Counted from the first letter of the stretch, positions 20,666 to 31,029 are shown. The stretch is 64,000 nt of DNA from Paraphotobacterium marinum (GCF_002216855.1 NZ_CP022355.1:1158695-1222694), one strand, 5' to 3'. The notes: a model not told the origin generated them from the sequence alone. Translations and numbers: made by a program.

Positions 20666-21415
20666 TGATTTTTTTTGTATAGTTCTCTTGGGGATTGAAT
20701 AATACATCTTTAGTTGGTCCCTGCTCGACAATTTCACCATTTTTTAAAATAATTACCTTATCTGACAGGTGTTTAGCTAAATCTACATTTTGAGAAATAA
20801 AAATATAAGAAAGTCCCATTTCTTTTTGCAGATCAATTAATAGATTAAGTATTTGAGCTCTGATTGAAATATCCAATCCATTAATTGATTCATCCGATAT
20901 AATTATTGATGGTTGTAAAATTAAAGAACGAGCAATCATTACTCTTTGTTTTTGTCCTGCTGATAGCATCGATGAATAAAAAGTAGCATGTTCAGATAAG
21001 AGTCCAACTTTTTTTAATATGTTATTTACTCTTATTTTTCTTTCAGTAGAATTCATGTTCGTATTTGTTTTAAGTGGATTTTCAAGAATATCACCAATTT
21101 TTAGACTTGGATTAAGAGAGTTGCTTGAATATGAAAATATCATTCTAATTAATCTCGTTCTATGAGAAGAGTTGTAAAAAATATTTCTATCTCCATTTAT
21201 TTCTATTAATCCTGAAGATGCTTGAGTTATACCAGCAAGAATTTTAATTAAAGTTGATTTTCCGGAGCCATTTTCTCCCATGATTACAAGTGTTTCGGCT
21301 TGATTTAATTCAAAATTTATTGCATTTAATATATTAATATTTTTTTAAAAAACAACATTTTTGTAATTTTAATATTCTTAGATATGTTTTGTACATTAAG
21401 TAATGGAATATCCAT
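20652..21415 (-). CDS. sapF: Peptide ABC transporter ATPase SapF, frameshifted
   Basis: ATP-binding subunit of the Sap peptide/putrescine importer. Walker A is GENGSGKS, the signature is LSAGQKQR, and Walker B reads IIISDESINGLD. The intact part encodes 209 residues from an internal ATG. Upstream, MDIPLLNVQNISK starts at 21415, aligns with the E. coli SapF opening and is out of frame by one base. Adding one A (coding strand) to the run complementary to T7 at 21340-21346 joins them into 254 residues (E. coli 268). The P-loop lies after the break, so no functional product arises without correction or slippage. Confidence 0.85.
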
Positions 21416-21436
21416 ATTTATTTCTCTGATTTTAAT

Positions 21437-22426
21437 TCAATTTTTTAAATTTAGAGGGAAGTGGCAAAAAAACTTGTGATTTTTTAATTTTGTTTGAGGA
21501 GGGACCTCAACACATTTTCTCTGGGCATAAGGGCATCTTGGACCAAGTCTACATCCGATTGGTAAAGCTTCCATGGGAGGAACTGACCCTTTTAAAGTAG
21601 TAAGCTTACTTTTATGAGGCAGATTAACATTAAAAGAGGGAATTGCATTTAATAAAGCTTTTGTATATGGGTGATGAGGTTCTGAAGTGACAGCTTTGTT
21701 TGTACCTGATTCCACAGTTTGACCACAATAAAGAACCGTGATTTTATGAGCAATATTAATAACTCTATTTAAATCATGGCTGATTAGTAATATGGAGGTT
21801 TTATTGATTTGATTCATCTTATTTAAAAGTCTAAAAATTTGATCTTCCGTAACAATATCCAGACCGTTCGTTGGATCGTCGGCAATAATAATTTTTGGTT
21901 TATTAGCTATAGCCATTATAATCATTATTTTCTGACATTCTCCCTCTGTGAGCTCATGAGGATAACTATTCATTAATACTTTATAATTTCTGATTCCAAC
22001 TTTATGCATCAATTGCTTCAAATAGGTAGATTTCCATTTAAATCTTTTCCACCATTTCCCAGTGTAAGTAGAATTAAACAGGTTAAATTTTAATTGTTTA
22101 TCAATTTTTATTGAAGGGTCTAAATAACTTGAAGGTTCTTGGAAAATAATACCAATTTCTTGTGCAACAATTTTTCTTCGTTTTCTAGATGATAATTGCA
22201 AAAGATCAATACCATTTAGTCTGAATCTATCAGCGGTTACTATCCAATTAGTTTTTGTAGCTCCAATAATAGCTTTTGCGATTAAGCTTTTTCCCGATCC
22301 TGATTCTCCTAATAATCCGCGAATTTCCCCTTCATTAATTAAAAGACTCACTCTATCAAGAGCTTTAAACTCACCATGAGGTGTATTAATGGTAATAGAT
22401 AAGTGTCTAATATCCAAAAGAGCCAT
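21437..22426 (-). CDS. sapD: Peptide ABC transporter ATPase SapD
   Basis: Second ATPase of the Sap importer, 329 residues (E. coli 330). Walker A is GESGSGKS. The signature region is the SapD-type LTEGECQK, not LSGGQ. The oligopeptide-type C-terminal cysteine region (IGCRLGPRCPYAQRKC) is present and binds an iron-sulfur cluster in related Opp/Dpp ATPases. Walker B reads IIIADDPTNGLD, with aspartate where the catalytic glutamate is expected. This suggests a degenerate catalytic site, with hydrolysis mainly at the partner site. It lies 3 bases from sapC. Confidence 0.92.
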   Translation of the reverse strand: MALLDIRHLSITINTPHGEFKALDRVSLLINEGEIRGLLGESGSGKSLIAKAIIGATKTNWIVTADRFRLNGIDLLQLSSRKRRKIVAQEIGIIFQEPSSYLDPSIKIDKQLKFNLFNSTYTGKWWKRFKWKSTYLKQLMHKVGIRNYKVLMNSYPHELTEGECQKIMIIMAIANKPKIIIADDPTNGLDIVTEDQIFRLLNKMNQINKTSILLISHDLNRVINIAHKITVLYCGQTVESGTNKAVTSEPHHPYTKALLNAIPSFNVNLPHKSKLTTLKGSVPPMEALPIGCRLGPRCPYAQRKCVEVPPQTKLKNHKFFCHFPLNLKN

Positions 22427-22429
22427 ATA

Positions 22430-23320
22430 TTATTCAATTCCTTCATTTAAAGCATTAATAATAGAGTTACTTAAAAAATTTGTAGAAAATATACATATAG
22501 ATAAAGTTATACCCGGAATTATAATTAACCATGGGGCAATGTAAGTAAATTGAATGGAACTACCAATCATACAGCCCAACTCAGAAGAGGGTGGTTGTGC
22601 ACCCAAACCAAGAAAACCAAGTGCAGAAATATCTATAATTGTTATAGTCATTCCTCTAGTAAATTCATTTATAATTGGAACTAATAGGTTGGGTAAAAGT
22701 GAGTTTTTGAATAAACCCCAATTTTTTTCTCCATCCAGTTTAGCTGCAGTTACATAATTTTTATTCAATTCGGCTTTAGTGATTGTTCTAATATTTCTTA
22801 TAAATTGTGGTATTAAAGATAATCCAATTGCAAATAAAACGTTAAACTCGCCGGGACCAACTATTATAACTATAATAATTGCAATCAAAATAGAGGGCAT
22901 TGAAAGAATTGGATCAAGAAAATGATTAATCACGCTAGATTTTAGGCCTCTAGTCATCCCGGAAATGACACCTAAAAATACACCAACTATAATAGAGATT
23001 AAAACAACACATATTGAATATCCATAAGTTAATTGTATTCCAGTGATAATTCTTGTAAATACATCTCTACCATAGGAGTCAGTTCCTAAAAAATAATTTA
23101 ATGATCCTGATTGGTCCCAAGAAGGTTTTAGTAAAGGAATACCTACTGAATCGTTAGGCGAGTAAGGAGAAACAATACTAGCAAAAATACTTACAAAACA
23201 TATAAATATAACCAACCAAAATGAAACATGGGACAAGGGGTTATTTAAAATATAAATTTTTATTTTTTGAAAGTTATTTACTACTATATCTTTTTTATAT
23301 ACTGATTTATCCTCTTGCAT
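22430..23320 (-). CDS. sapC: Peptide ABC transporter permease SapC
   Basis: Inner-membrane permease of the Sap importer, 296 residues (E. coli 296). It belongs to the OppC/DppC family: a cytoplasmic N-terminus, then six membrane segments. LGTDSYGRDVFTRI near residue 78 is characteristic, and the cytoplasmic EAA loop is around residues 195-225. The gene overlaps the sapB end by 14 bases, so the two are translationally coupled. Confidence 0.92.
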   Translation of the reverse strand: MQEDKSVYKKDIVVNNFQKIKIYILNNPLSHVSFWLVIFICFVSIFASIVSPYSPNDSVGIPLLKPSWDQSGSLNYFLGTDSYGRDVFTRIITGIQLTYGYSICVVLISIIVGVFLGVISGMTRGLKSSVINHFLDPILSMPSILIAIIIVIIVGPGEFNVLFAIGLSLIPQFIRNIRTITKAELNKNYVTAAKLDGEKNWGLFKNSLLPNLLVPIINEFTRGMTITIIDISALGFLGLGAQPPSSELGCMIGSSIQFTYIAPWLIIIPGITLSICIFSTNFLSNSIINALNEGIE

Positions 23321-24242
23321 AATTCTCCCTTCTTCTTAAAGGGTCAATAAAGAATCCTAATATATCAAATACCATATTTATAAATAAGATAAAAATACCA
23401 ATAGAAAGAACACCAGCCTGAATAGCTATTAAGTTTTGATGTTCCATAGCAAAAAGTAACCATCGACCAATTCCTGGCCAAGAAAAGATAGTTTCTGTAA
23501 TAATAGCAAAGGTTACTAGAGTAGAAAATTGATTGCCAATTTTTGGAATAATTGGAATTACTATATTTTTTAGTAGGTGTCTAAAAATTGTTTTAGTTGT
23601 GGATAGCCCTTTGGCATTAGCATTTTTTATAAAGTTTTTTTGAATTAATGATTTGGTTTTGTCCTTGGTATTATTTAAAACCTCTGATGTAGGAACAACC
23701 GCTAAAACAACTATTGGAATTAGAATATGAGAAATATTTTGGACATCGATAGTTCCTTTGAAAATAGAAAAAGAATAAGACTCATTAGTTACTAAGCTTA
23801 CATCATGTGTTGATAAGGGCAAAAAATTAAGTATATATGATGAAAAAAAAACAATGACTACAATGGATAACCAGTATACAGGTATCGATAAACCGATATT
23901 TGAAATAAACGAAATTAGTTTATCAACCCATGTGTTATGATTATATCCTGCAATTATTCCAAGTGGAATACCGATCATTAAAGAAAGTAAAAGGGCTAGA
24001 GAGCAAAGCTCTATAGTTGCAGGGAAGACATTAAGAACTTGGTTTGTTATATCTGACCTTTCAGCAAATATACCTAAATTACCTTTAAATAACTCTTGAA
24101 TGTAAAAAAACCAACCGTTCAAAACTCCTGAAAATAAATTAATGTGAGTAATATCAAATCTAATTATACTATAACCAATTAAAGTTAAAAAAAAACTACT
24201 AACTATAAATAAGGATACTCTCTTAAACAAATAAAGAAGCAT
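23307..24242 (-). CDS. sapB: Peptide ABC transporter permease SapB
   Basis: Partner permease of SapC, 311 residues from ATG 24242 (E. coli 321). It has OppB-like topology with an N-terminal membrane helix, then FPATIELCSLAL and the EAA-type loop around KGLSTTKTIFRHLLKN, and ITETIFSWPGIGRWL near the C-terminus. It is the first gene of the sap group. The periplasmic binding protein gene sapA, which normally precedes it, is absent: tyrR starts divergently 109 bases away. The frame could begin at a TTG seven codons upstream, without better support. Confidence 0.9.
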   Translation of the reverse strand: MLLYLFKRVSLFIVSSFFLTLIGYSIIRFDITHINLFSGVLNGWFFYIQELFKGNLGIFAERSDITNQVLNVFPATIELCSLALLLSLMIGIPLGIIAGYNHNTWVDKLISFISNIGLSIPVYWLSIVVIVFFSSYILNFLPLSTHDVSLVTNESYSFSIFKGTIDVQNISHILIPIVVLAVVPTSEVLNNTKDKTKSLIQKNFIKNANAKGLSTTKTIFRHLLKNIVIPIIPKIGNQFSTLVTFAIITETIFSWPGIGRWLLFAMEHQNLIAIQAGVLSIGIFILFINMVFDILGFFIDPLRRRENYARG

Positions 24243-24351
24243 TAAAAATAATCCGAGAGACAAATATCAAAATATAATTTATAATTGTAACTCATTTGTT
24301 AGATTTTCGAAATTAAAATATTTGATGTTGAGTGAGATTAACAGGAAAATA

Positions 24352-25863
24352 ATGTACATTCAAATTGTTATTAAAAATGATGTGGGAGTTTGTTTTTATC
24401 AAATTTTAGATGTTTTTAATAAGTTAAATATGAGAATTGTTAAAACTATTTCTAAAGAAAACACTTTACAAATAGAATTTGAAAATGTTCACTTTAAAGT
24501 TTTTTCTGAGTTAATGAAAGCATTACGAGAAATTGAATTGATATCTGATGTTAAAACAGTCAGTTTTTTGTATGATAGTCTGCATGAGGATAGTAACAAC
24601 CTCTTATATAAAATTATTAATGAAAATATTATTTCTTTAAATCACAAATACCAAATTATCAACTTGTCTAATTTAGCAATTAAAACTCTTAAACTCAATG
24701 CGAAAAATCAAAAAACAAATTTTATTGGAGAATCAATTTTAGATTTTATTCCTGGGTACTCGGACAGTTTAAAAAAAACAAATAAAACATTATTAGAGTT
24801 GAATAATCATAAATATATAGCTAAAACATATCCATTAAAAGAAAAAGACATGGTTAATAACCATAAGGGTTATATTTTAAAATTGGAAGCATATGATAAA
24901 AAAATTTTAAAAAGAAAATTTGAAGCAATTTTTTTCGAAGATTTAATCGGAGAATCAAAATTATTTTTAAATACAATCGAGGTTTTAAAAAATTATGCGA
25001 ATGTGAATGAACCTTTATTTCTTTATGGAGAAACAGGAACTGGAAAAGAAATTTTGGCTAGGTGCAGTCATAATTATTCAGAACGAAAAAATTTCCCTTT
25101 TATAGTTATAAGTTGCGCAAGTATTCCAGATTATTGTTTAGAAACTGAATTATTTGGGATAAAAGTTCTTTCGTCAGGTCGAGTATCTCGCGGAATTTTT
25201 GAATTAGCAAATGGTGGTACTGTATTTTTTGATAATGCTTCAGAAATGTCTTCGACTTTTCAAACAAAATTACTTAGATTATTAGAAACTAAAACTTTTA
25301 GAAGAGTGGGTAGTGAAGAGGAAATTAAAGTAGATGTTAAGATTATTTGTTCTGCACAAATGAAATTAAAAACATTAATGAATCAAGGACTTTTTAGAAA
25401 AGATCTCTATTATCGATTAAATGCTCTTTCAATTGATATACCACCATTAAGATATAGAAAAAATGATATTACTTTATTCTGTAAATATTTTTTTAAAGAA
25501 TATTCTCATAAACAAACTTATGAAGCTTTTATTAACAAATATCCTCAATTTGAAAAAGAAGTCTTGCAAAATTTTTGGTATGGTAATATAAGAGAATTAA
25601 AAAATTATTTATTGAACAAAATTTTTGATGTAAATACTAGCAACACTTTTTATGTAGATGAAATTGACAGTCAACAAAGTCTTCTAAATCAGTTAGAGTA
25701 TGAAAAAAGAAGTTTAGATGTGATAATGAAAAACTATGAAGCTAAGATTTTTGAAAGTCTTTATAAAAATTATCCATCAACTCGTAAACTAGCAAAAAGA
25801 TTAGGTATTTCACATACAGCAGTTGCGAACAAATTAAAAGAATATGTTATTAAATTAAATTAA
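24352..25863 (+). CDS. tyrR: Transcriptional regulator TyrR
   Basis: Regulator of aromatic amino-acid synthesis and transport, 503 residues (E. coli 513). It has an N-terminal ACT domain (VIKNDVGVCFYQILDVF), a PAS region, and an AAA+ domain with Walker A GETGTGKE near residue 230 and RVGSEEEIKVDVKIIC. The C-terminal helix-turn-helix YPSTRKLAKRLGISHTAVAN is the family hallmark. The sigma-54 contact motif GAFTGA is missing, as in E. coli TyrR, which works with sigma-70. ATG 24352 has an AGGA site; the open frame upstream to 24322 is not supported. The middle PAS region is divergent. Confidence 0.92.
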   Translation: MYIQIVIKNDVGVCFYQILDVFNKLNMRIVKTISKENTLQIEFENVHFKVFSELMKALREIELISDVKTVSFLYDSLHEDSNNLLYKIINENIISLNHKYQIINLSNLAIKTLKLNAKNQKTNFIGESILDFIPGYSDSLKKTNKTLLELNNHKYIAKTYPLKEKDMVNNHKGYILKLEAYDKKILKRKFEAIFFEDLIGESKLFLNTIEVLKNYANVNEPLFLYGETGTGKEILARCSHNYSERKNFPFIVISCASIPDYCLETELFGIKVLSSGRVSRGIFELANGGTVFFDNASEMSSTFQTKLLRLLETKTFRRVGSEEEIKVDVKIICSAQMKLKTLMNQGLFRKDLYYRLNALSIDIPPLRYRKNDITLFCKYFFKEYSHKQTYEAFINKYPQFEKEVLQNFWYGNIRELKNYLLNKIFDVNTSNTFYVDEIDSQQSLLNQLEYEKRSLDVIMKNYEAKIFESLYKNYPSTRKLAKRLGISHTAVANKLKEYVIKLN

Positions 25864-25878
25864 AATATGGAATTGAAT

Positions 25879-27078
25879 ATGATAGTAAAACCTAAAGTCA
25901 GAGGATTTATTTCAACAACAGCTCACCCTAAAGGTTGTGCTAAAAATGTTGAAAAACAGATATCTTTTGTAAAAAACAATCCTAAAAAGATTAATCAAGC
26001 ACCCAAAAATGTTTTAATTATTGGTTCATCAACGGGTTATGGTCTTGCAACGAGAATAGTATCTGCGTTTGGCAGTGGCTCTTCAACTATAGGTGTTTGT
26101 TTTGAGAAAGAAGCAACGGATAAAAAGACTGCCACTGCTGGGCTATACAATACTGTTGCTTTTGAAGATGCTGCGAATGCTGAAGGATTATATGCTAAAA
26201 CAATCAATGCAGATGCATTTTCTGATGAAACTAAGGAAACAGTTATTGACTTGATTAAAAAAGATTTGGGTAAAATTGACTGTGTAATATATTCTCTTGC
26301 ATCTCCAGTGAGAAAGATGCCAGAATCAGGAGAGTTGATCAAGTCAACTCTTAAGCCTATTGGCAAACCATATATTGCTACAGCTGTTGATACAAATAAG
26401 GATCAATTGTTTGAAGCAAAAATTGAGCCGGCTACACAACAAGAAATTGATAATACAGTAACAGTAATGGGCGGTGATGATTGGTCTAGATGGATACATG
26501 CTCTACAAAATGCTGATGTTTTATCAAAAGGTTGCTTAACATTAGCTTACTCATATATTGGTGGAAATATAACATGGCCAATATATTGGGAAGGGACTAT
26601 TGGTCAAGCAAAGAAAGATTTAACTTCAACAGCTAAAAAATTAAATAAATTTTTGGAAGAGAAGCTTTCGGGGCATGCACATGTTGCTGTTTTGAAAAGT
26701 GTTGTTACGCAAGCTAGTGCAGCTATCCCTGTAATGCCTTTATACTTGTCAATGGTTTTCAAAAAAATGAAACAAGAAGGAATTCATGAAGGGTGTATTG
26801 AACAAATTTTTAGAATGTTTGAAAGTAAACTATTTAAATTAGAAAATCAGTTCGAATTAGATAATGATGATCAGGTTAGACTTGATGACTGGGAATTGAG
26901 AGAAGACGTCCAAAACTTCTGTAAACTACTTTGGCCAAATTTAACTAATGATAATTTATTTGATGAAACAGATTATCAATACTACAAAGATGAATTTATG
27001 AAACTTTTCGGTTTTAACTTTGATGAAGTAAATTACGATGAAGATACTGATATAAAGGTAAATATTTCCGAAATTTAA
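25879..27078 (+). CDS. fabV: Trans-2-enoyl-ACP/CoA reductase
   Basis: NADH-dependent enoyl reductase of the FabV type, which completes the fatty-acid elongation cycle and is naturally less sensitive to triclosan than FabI. The product is 399 residues, the family norm. The nucleotide-binding [13 protein letters not shown] lies near residue 50. The catalytic Tyr-X8-Lys is visible as [10 protein letters not shown], and [17 protein letters not shown] is the standard opening, so the start is 25879 and not 25867. It follows tyrR by 15 bases and is closed by a terminator. No FabI is seen in the window. Confidence 0.95.
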   Translation: MIVKPKVRGFISTTAHPKGCAKNVEKQISFVKNNPKKINQAPKNVLIIGSSTGYGLATRIVSAFGSGSSTIGVCFEKEATDKKTATAGLYNTVAFEDAANAEGLYAKTINADAFSDETKETVIDLIKKDLGKIDCVIYSLASPVRKMPESGELIKSTLKPIGKPYIATAVDTNKDQLFEAKIEPATQQEIDNTVTVMGGDDWSRWIHALQNADVLSKGCLTLAYSYIGGNITWPIYWEGTIGQAKKDLTSTAKKLNKFLEEKLSGHAHVAVLKSVVTQASAAIPVMPLYLSMVFKKMKQEGIHEGCIEQIFRMFESKLFKLENQFELDNDDQVRLDDWELREDVQNFCKLLWPNLTNDNLFDETDYQYYKDEFMKLFGFNFDEVNYDEDTDIKVNISEI

Positions 27079-27111
27079 AGAGTAAGAACACTGATTTTAT
27101 AAATTAAATTC

Positions 27112-27140
27112 TAAAGAGGTTAATTAAAAATACCTCTTTA
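27112..27140. terminator. Bidirectional terminator between fabV and phoQ
   Basis: TAAAGAGGT and ACCTCTTTA form a perfect 9-bp stem with an 11-base loop in the short gap between these convergent genes, followed by a T-rich stretch on the plus strand. Confidence 0.75.
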
Positions 27141-27142
27141 TT

Positions 27143-28555
27143 TTATTGGGTTATGTCAAATGTAATATAAAAACATGCACCTTGTAATTGTGAAGTTTTA
27201 ATATTTATTTGCCCATTGTAACTTAAGACAATATCATGACACACAGATAGTCCAATACCTTGGCCAGGATTTAGCCTATCAGCTCTAACGCCTCTTTGAA
27301 AAATTGCTTCACGATGCTCCTTATTAACGCCAGGACCATCATCTTCTACAGTGATTTTAAATTTATTATCGGTTCTCTCAGCCGTTATCATAATATGCTT
27401 ATTGGCAAACTTAAAAGCATTTTCAATTAAATTCCCCATTAACTCCATTAAATCCATTTGAGAAATTGGTAAAGTGAATGTATTCGATAGTTCTAAGGAT
27501 ATTTTTATATTTTTATGGTTGTGTATTTTTTCAAGAGTTTTTGTTATTGATAAAAGAACTGGGTAAAGTTTTGTATATTCCGTTTGTAAGCTTTTTTGTC
27601 CTAGTCTAGCCTTTCTTAATTGATATGAAATTAATTCATCAATTTGACTGAGTTGTTCTAATAGTTTTTTATTTAACTCAGATTGTTTATTTCCACTGGT
27701 CATATCTGATTCAATAATTGCATACATTGCCGCAAGCCTTGTTTTCAAACTATGAGCTAAATCATCTAATGCATTTGTATAATTTTTTTGTCTAGAAGAA
27801 TTAATTTCAATTAATGTATTGATCGTTTTTGTTAACTCTAATAAATCAGCTGGATAAGATGAACTTAGTTTTTTTATTTTTGAATCAAATAGAAGTTGCA
27901 GTTCATCAGTAATTTTTCTAATTGGAATAAAGCTCCAATAATTAGAGAGCAATAAAAAGATAGTTGCTACAATTAAAAAAACAATTAAAAGAGCAAAAAC
28001 TTCTCTTTGATTATGAAGTTGTGCCTTTTGATAATTGGCTGCATCTGTATAGAAAACAGCATAGTTTTCGGTAAGGATTTTGTTATTTATTTTTCTTTTA
28101 AATTGGTAGCCCAACGCAATAATAGTGTGGTCTTTAATTTTTAAAAGAACTCCACTCGGTTGATTCAATTTCAATTTATTCAAGTAAAAGTTATCACATA
28201 ACTCATAAATAGTGCCTGTAGAAAACTTTTTATCGGCATGATTATCTATACAAATTATTCTTTTTATTGATTTTAATGGTTTTATCTTATTTGTTTCAAC
28301 CACATCTTCTAAAGAGTCATAATATTTACCATCAATTACTTTTTGTAAAAAAATAGGAGTTTGGTTTCTTAAAGAGTCAATAAAACTTTTTACTAACAGA
28401 GTATTATAGAGTTTATTTAAGATTAAAAACATCATTAATATAGATATAATTAAAATGATGAATGATGTTACAAATGAGCGATTAATAAGTTTAGGACGGT
28501 ATGATTTTTTTAAACTAAAAATCAAAGCGATTTGCTTAACAGTTTTTTTTATCAT
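27143..28555 (-). CDS. phoQ: Sensor histidine kinase PhoQ-like
   Basis: Membrane sensor kinase of 470 residues. Two transmembrane helices (about residues 28-50 and 190-210) flank a periplasmic domain. The H-box is DLAHSLKTRLA (His near 269), the same AHSLKT arrangement as PhoQ's THSLKT. The catalytic domain has N-box NLIENAFKFAN, G1 DDGPGV and G2 GQGIGLSV. In E. coli, PhoQ senses low Mg2+, acid and cationic peptides. The periplasmic domain here lacks the E. coli acidic cluster, so the stimulus may differ. It follows phoP by 5 bases. Confidence 0.85.
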   Translation of the reverse strand: MIKKTVKQIALIFSLKKSYRPKLINRSFVTSFIILIISILMMFLILNKLYNTLLVKSFIDSLRNQTPIFLQKVIDGKYYDSLEDVVETNKIKPLKSIKRIICIDNHADKKFSTGTIYELCDNFYLNKLKLNQPSGVLLKIKDHTIIALGYQFKRKINNKILTENYAVFYTDAANYQKAQLHNQREVFALLIVFLIVATIFLLLSNYWSFIPIRKITDELQLLFDSKIKKLSSSYPADLLELTKTINTLIEINSSRQKNYTNALDDLAHSLKTRLAAMYAIIESDMTSGNKQSELNKKLLEQLSQIDELISYQLRKARLGQKSLQTEYTKLYPVLLSITKTLEKIHNHKNIKISLELSNTFTLPISQMDLMELMGNLIENAFKFANKHIMITAERTDNKFKITVEDDGPGVNKEHREAIFQRGVRADRLNPGQGIGLSVCHDIVLSYNGQINIKTSQLQGACFYITFDITQ

Positions 28556-28560
28556 AAAGC

Positions 28561-29238
28561 TTAAGTTGTTTGTAGATTAAACATATAACCTTGTCCACGA
28601 ATTGTTTCAATGGGGTTTGATATACCAGCTGTAGTTAATTTTTTTCGTAATCTACTAACCATCACCTCAATAGTATTAGGATCTCCTGACTGGTCTTGAT
28701 AAATAAGATCTAATATTTCGAATTTTGATTTCACTTGACATGAATGTCTCACTAAAAATTCTAAAATATCATATTCGAATGCAGTTAATTCAATTTCTTC
28801 TTCAAAAATAAATAATTTTTTTTGCAAAAGATTCAGCTCCATGTTTTCAGCATGTATTGTTGATTGAGCTATTCTATTATGTCTTCTTATGAGCGCATTC
28901 ATTCTGGCTATAAGCTCTTCTTTTTGAAATGGCTTGACCAAATAATCATCTGCTCCAGCATCTAGTGCTCTAACTTTTTCTTCCCAATTTGATCTTGCAG
29001 TTAAAATTAAGATCGGTATTGATATTTTTAGAGATCTGACTTTTGTGACCAGTTCAACTCCATCCATATCAGGAAGACCAAGATCTATAATAGCAATATC
29101 GCATGGATGATCTTTCAAGAAGTAAATACCTTCTTCAGCCGTTTTAGCACTCAAGACATTATGTCCATCAGAGTTTAGTTGGACTTTTAAGTGATGATTT
29201 AAGATAACATCATCTTCAATTATTAAAATTTTATACAT
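28561..29238 (-). CDS. phoP: Response regulator PhoP-like
   Basis: OmpR-type response regulator of 225 residues. The receiver domain has the acidic pair IIEDD, phosphoacceptor DLGLPDMDG near residue 52, and the conserved lysine in YLVKPF. The C-terminal winged helix includes LTAFEYDILEFLVRH and RLRKKL with the end GQGYMFNL. HHLKVQL and DIAIIDLGLPD resemble E. coli PhoP closely. It is the first gene of a phoP-phoQ pair. The autoregulatory PhoP box was not found. Confidence 0.88.
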   Translation of the reverse strand: MYKILIIEDDVILNHHLKVQLNSDGHNVLSAKTAEEGIYFLKDHPCDIAIIDLGLPDMDGVELVTKVRSLKISIPILILTARSNWEEKVRALDAGADDYLVKPFQKEELIARMNALIRRHNRIAQSTIHAENMELNLLQKKLFIFEEEIELTAFEYDILEFLVRHSCQVKSKFEILDLIYQDQSGDPNTIEVMVSRLRKKLTTAGISNPIETIRGQGYMFNLQTT

Positions 29239-29307
29239 TTTGGGTTTATCTTTTTATACACACTTAAATTATGCATGAATTTGATGAAAATGTGCAGGAA
29301 TTTAAAA

Positions 29308-29342
29308 AAAGCATTCAGTTTATATTAAGCTCTGAATGCTTT
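29308..29342 (-). terminator. Terminator after grxA
   Basis: An 11-bp stem (AAAGCATTCAG with its complement at 29332-29342) is followed on the minus strand by a run of seven T. It lies 20 bases past the grxA stop and separates grxA from phoPQ. Confidence 0.85.
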
Positions 29343-29361
29343 AAAAGCTATGAACGGAGTT

Positions 29362-29619
29362 TTAATTGTTTAAATGTTCTTGAGCATATGCATTAAACTC
29401 TGTATAACCACCAATAGGCTTTTCATCAATAAAAATTTGAGGAACAGTTTCAACTGGTTTACCTACCGATTTTTCTAAATCTGCTTTAGAAATACCTTCG
29501 GCATGGATGTCAACGTAACGAAAGTTAAAATCATCACGTTTTGATTTCAAGTCCTCAGCTAAATCTTTTGCTTTAACACAGAAAGGACAACCAGGCCTTC
29601 CAAAAATTACTACAAACAT
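29362..29619 (-). CDS. grxA: Glutaredoxin 1
   Basis: Dithiol glutaredoxin of 85 residues (E. coli GrxA 85). The active site CPFC is in GRPGCPFCVKAKDLAE. The cis-proline motif ETVPQIFIDEKPIGGYTEF is present, and the overall sequence matches GrxA more closely than GrxC. It is a hydrogen donor for ribonucleotide reductase NrdAB, also encoded in this window, and for other disulfide enzymes. It has its own terminator. The gap to sdaA is 48 bases, but sdaA lies upstream on the same strand, so read-through from sdaA is possible. Confidence 0.93.
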   Translation of the reverse strand: MFVVIFGRPGCPFCVKAKDLAEDLKSKRDDFNFRYVDIHAEGISKADLEKSVGKPVETVPQIFIDEKPIGGYTEFNAYAQEHLNN

Positions 29620-29667
29620 TTATATACCTTATTTTCAACAAAAAAATTATTATATCTTAAATAATAA

Positions 29668-31029
29668 CTAACATAAAACTTTTATTGCTAATCCACCTTT
29701 TGATGTTTCTCTATATTTTTCATTCATATCTTTACCGGTTTCAAACATTGTTTCAATGACCTTATCTAAACAAACTAAAGGAGTAGACTTTCTTCTCATA
29801 GCCATGCGAGATGAATTAATTGCCTTAACAGCACCTATTCCGTTTCTTTCAATACAAGGAACTTGTACTTGACCTCCAACTGGATCGCAAGTCAATCCTA
29901 AATGATGCTCCATCGCTATTTCAGCAGCGATACAAATTTGCTCAGGAGTTCCCCCTAATAAAGCTGTAAGTCCTGCAGCTGCCATTGAACAAGCAACTCC
30001 CACTTCTCCTTGACAACCCACTTCGGCTCCTGAAATTGATGCATTTAGTTTGTATAAGCCTCCTATTACGGTCGTGGTTAAAAAGAAAATTTTCAATTTA
30101 TTTGAATCAATTGGATTGATAAATTTTTCGTAGTATTTCAGAACGCTAGGCACAATTCCACAAGCACCGTTTGTAGGTGCCGTAACAACTCTACCTCCAG
30201 AAGCATTTTCCTCATTAACAGCAAAGGCATATAAGTTAACCCAATCCAAAATATCCATTGGATCATGAACTACCTTTTGGGAACTTAGGTCATTAAATAA
30301 ATCTGGAGCTCTTCTTTTCAGTTTGAGAGGTCCTGGAAGCGTATCTTTATTTTTTAGGCCATTAGCTATACATTCTTGCATAGTTTCCCATATTCTGTTG
30401 ATGTAGTTATCTATATCTTGCTCAGACTTAAATGCTAATTCGTTTTCATTGGCAATTTCATATATATTTTTATTATTTTCTTTACATAGCATGAGGAGCT
30501 GTGATGCTGAAGTGAATGAATATGGCTCAATTTTTTTTGAAGGAGTAGGGTTATTGAAATCCTGTTCACTAACAATAAAACCTCCTCCAATGGAGTAATA
30601 TGTGTTTTCATATATAGTTTTATTTTGATATTGAGCTCGGAACGTTAAACCATTTTCGTGTAGAGATAAATTTTTAAAATGAAAAATTAAATTTTCATCT
30701 GGATTGAAATTAAAGTTGAAATCGTAATCATTCAATTTAAATTTAATCTTTTTGTTTTTTTTAATTGAATTTAAAATAAGCTTCTTTTGTGCCATTGTTA
30801 TTGTATCAGGATCATAACCATGAAGACCAAGTATTATCGCTTTATCTGTATGGTGTCCTTTACCTGTAAAAGATAGAGAACCATAGATATCTACATATAT
30901 TGAACTTACATCTTTGGGATTTATACGCGAAAGCTCATTTAAAAATTGCTTTGCAGCTTTCATTGGTCCTATGGTATGTGAACTTGAGGGTCCAATACCA
31001 ATTTTAAAAATATCATAAACACTTATCAT
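29668..31029 (-). CDS. sdaA: L-serine dehydratase
   Basis: Iron-sulfur enzyme that deaminates L-serine to pyruvate, 453 residues (E. coli SdaA 454). It has the single-chain layout of beta domain followed by catalytic alpha domain. [12 protein letters not shown] lies near the N-terminus. The cluster cysteines lie in [24 protein letters not shown] and CDPVGG, and the last is the C-terminal autoinhibitory cysteine (VLC ending). It belongs to the pabB-nudL-sdaA run as in E. coli. A 245-base leader precedes it. Confidence 0.95.
   Translation of the reverse strand: MISVYDIFKIGIGPSSSHTIGPMKAAKQFLNELSRINPKDVSSIYVDIYGSLSFTGKGHHTDKAIILGLHGYDPDTITMAQKKLILNSIKKNKKIKFKLNDYDFNFNFNPDENLIFHFKNLSLHENGLTFRAQYQNKTIYENTYYSIGGGFIVSEQDFNNPTPSKKIEPYSFTSASQLLMLCKENNKNIYEIANENELAFKSEQDIDNYINRIWETMQECIANGLKNKDTLPGPLKLKRRAPDLFNDLSSQKVVHDPMDILDWVNLYAFAVNEENASGGRVVTAPTNGACGIVPSVLKYYEKFINPIDSNKLKIFFLTTTVIGGLYKLNASISGAEVGCQGEVGVACSMAAAGLTALLGGTPEQICIAAEIAMEHHLGLTCDPVGGQVQVPCIERNGIGAVKAINSSRMAMRRKSTPLVCLDKVIETMFETGKDMNEKYRETSKGGLAIKVLC

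Noticed and set aside
24352-25863. TyrR lacking the GAFTGA sigma-54 motif as a sign of damage
   Set aside because: E. coli TyrR also lacks it; this is normal for the family.
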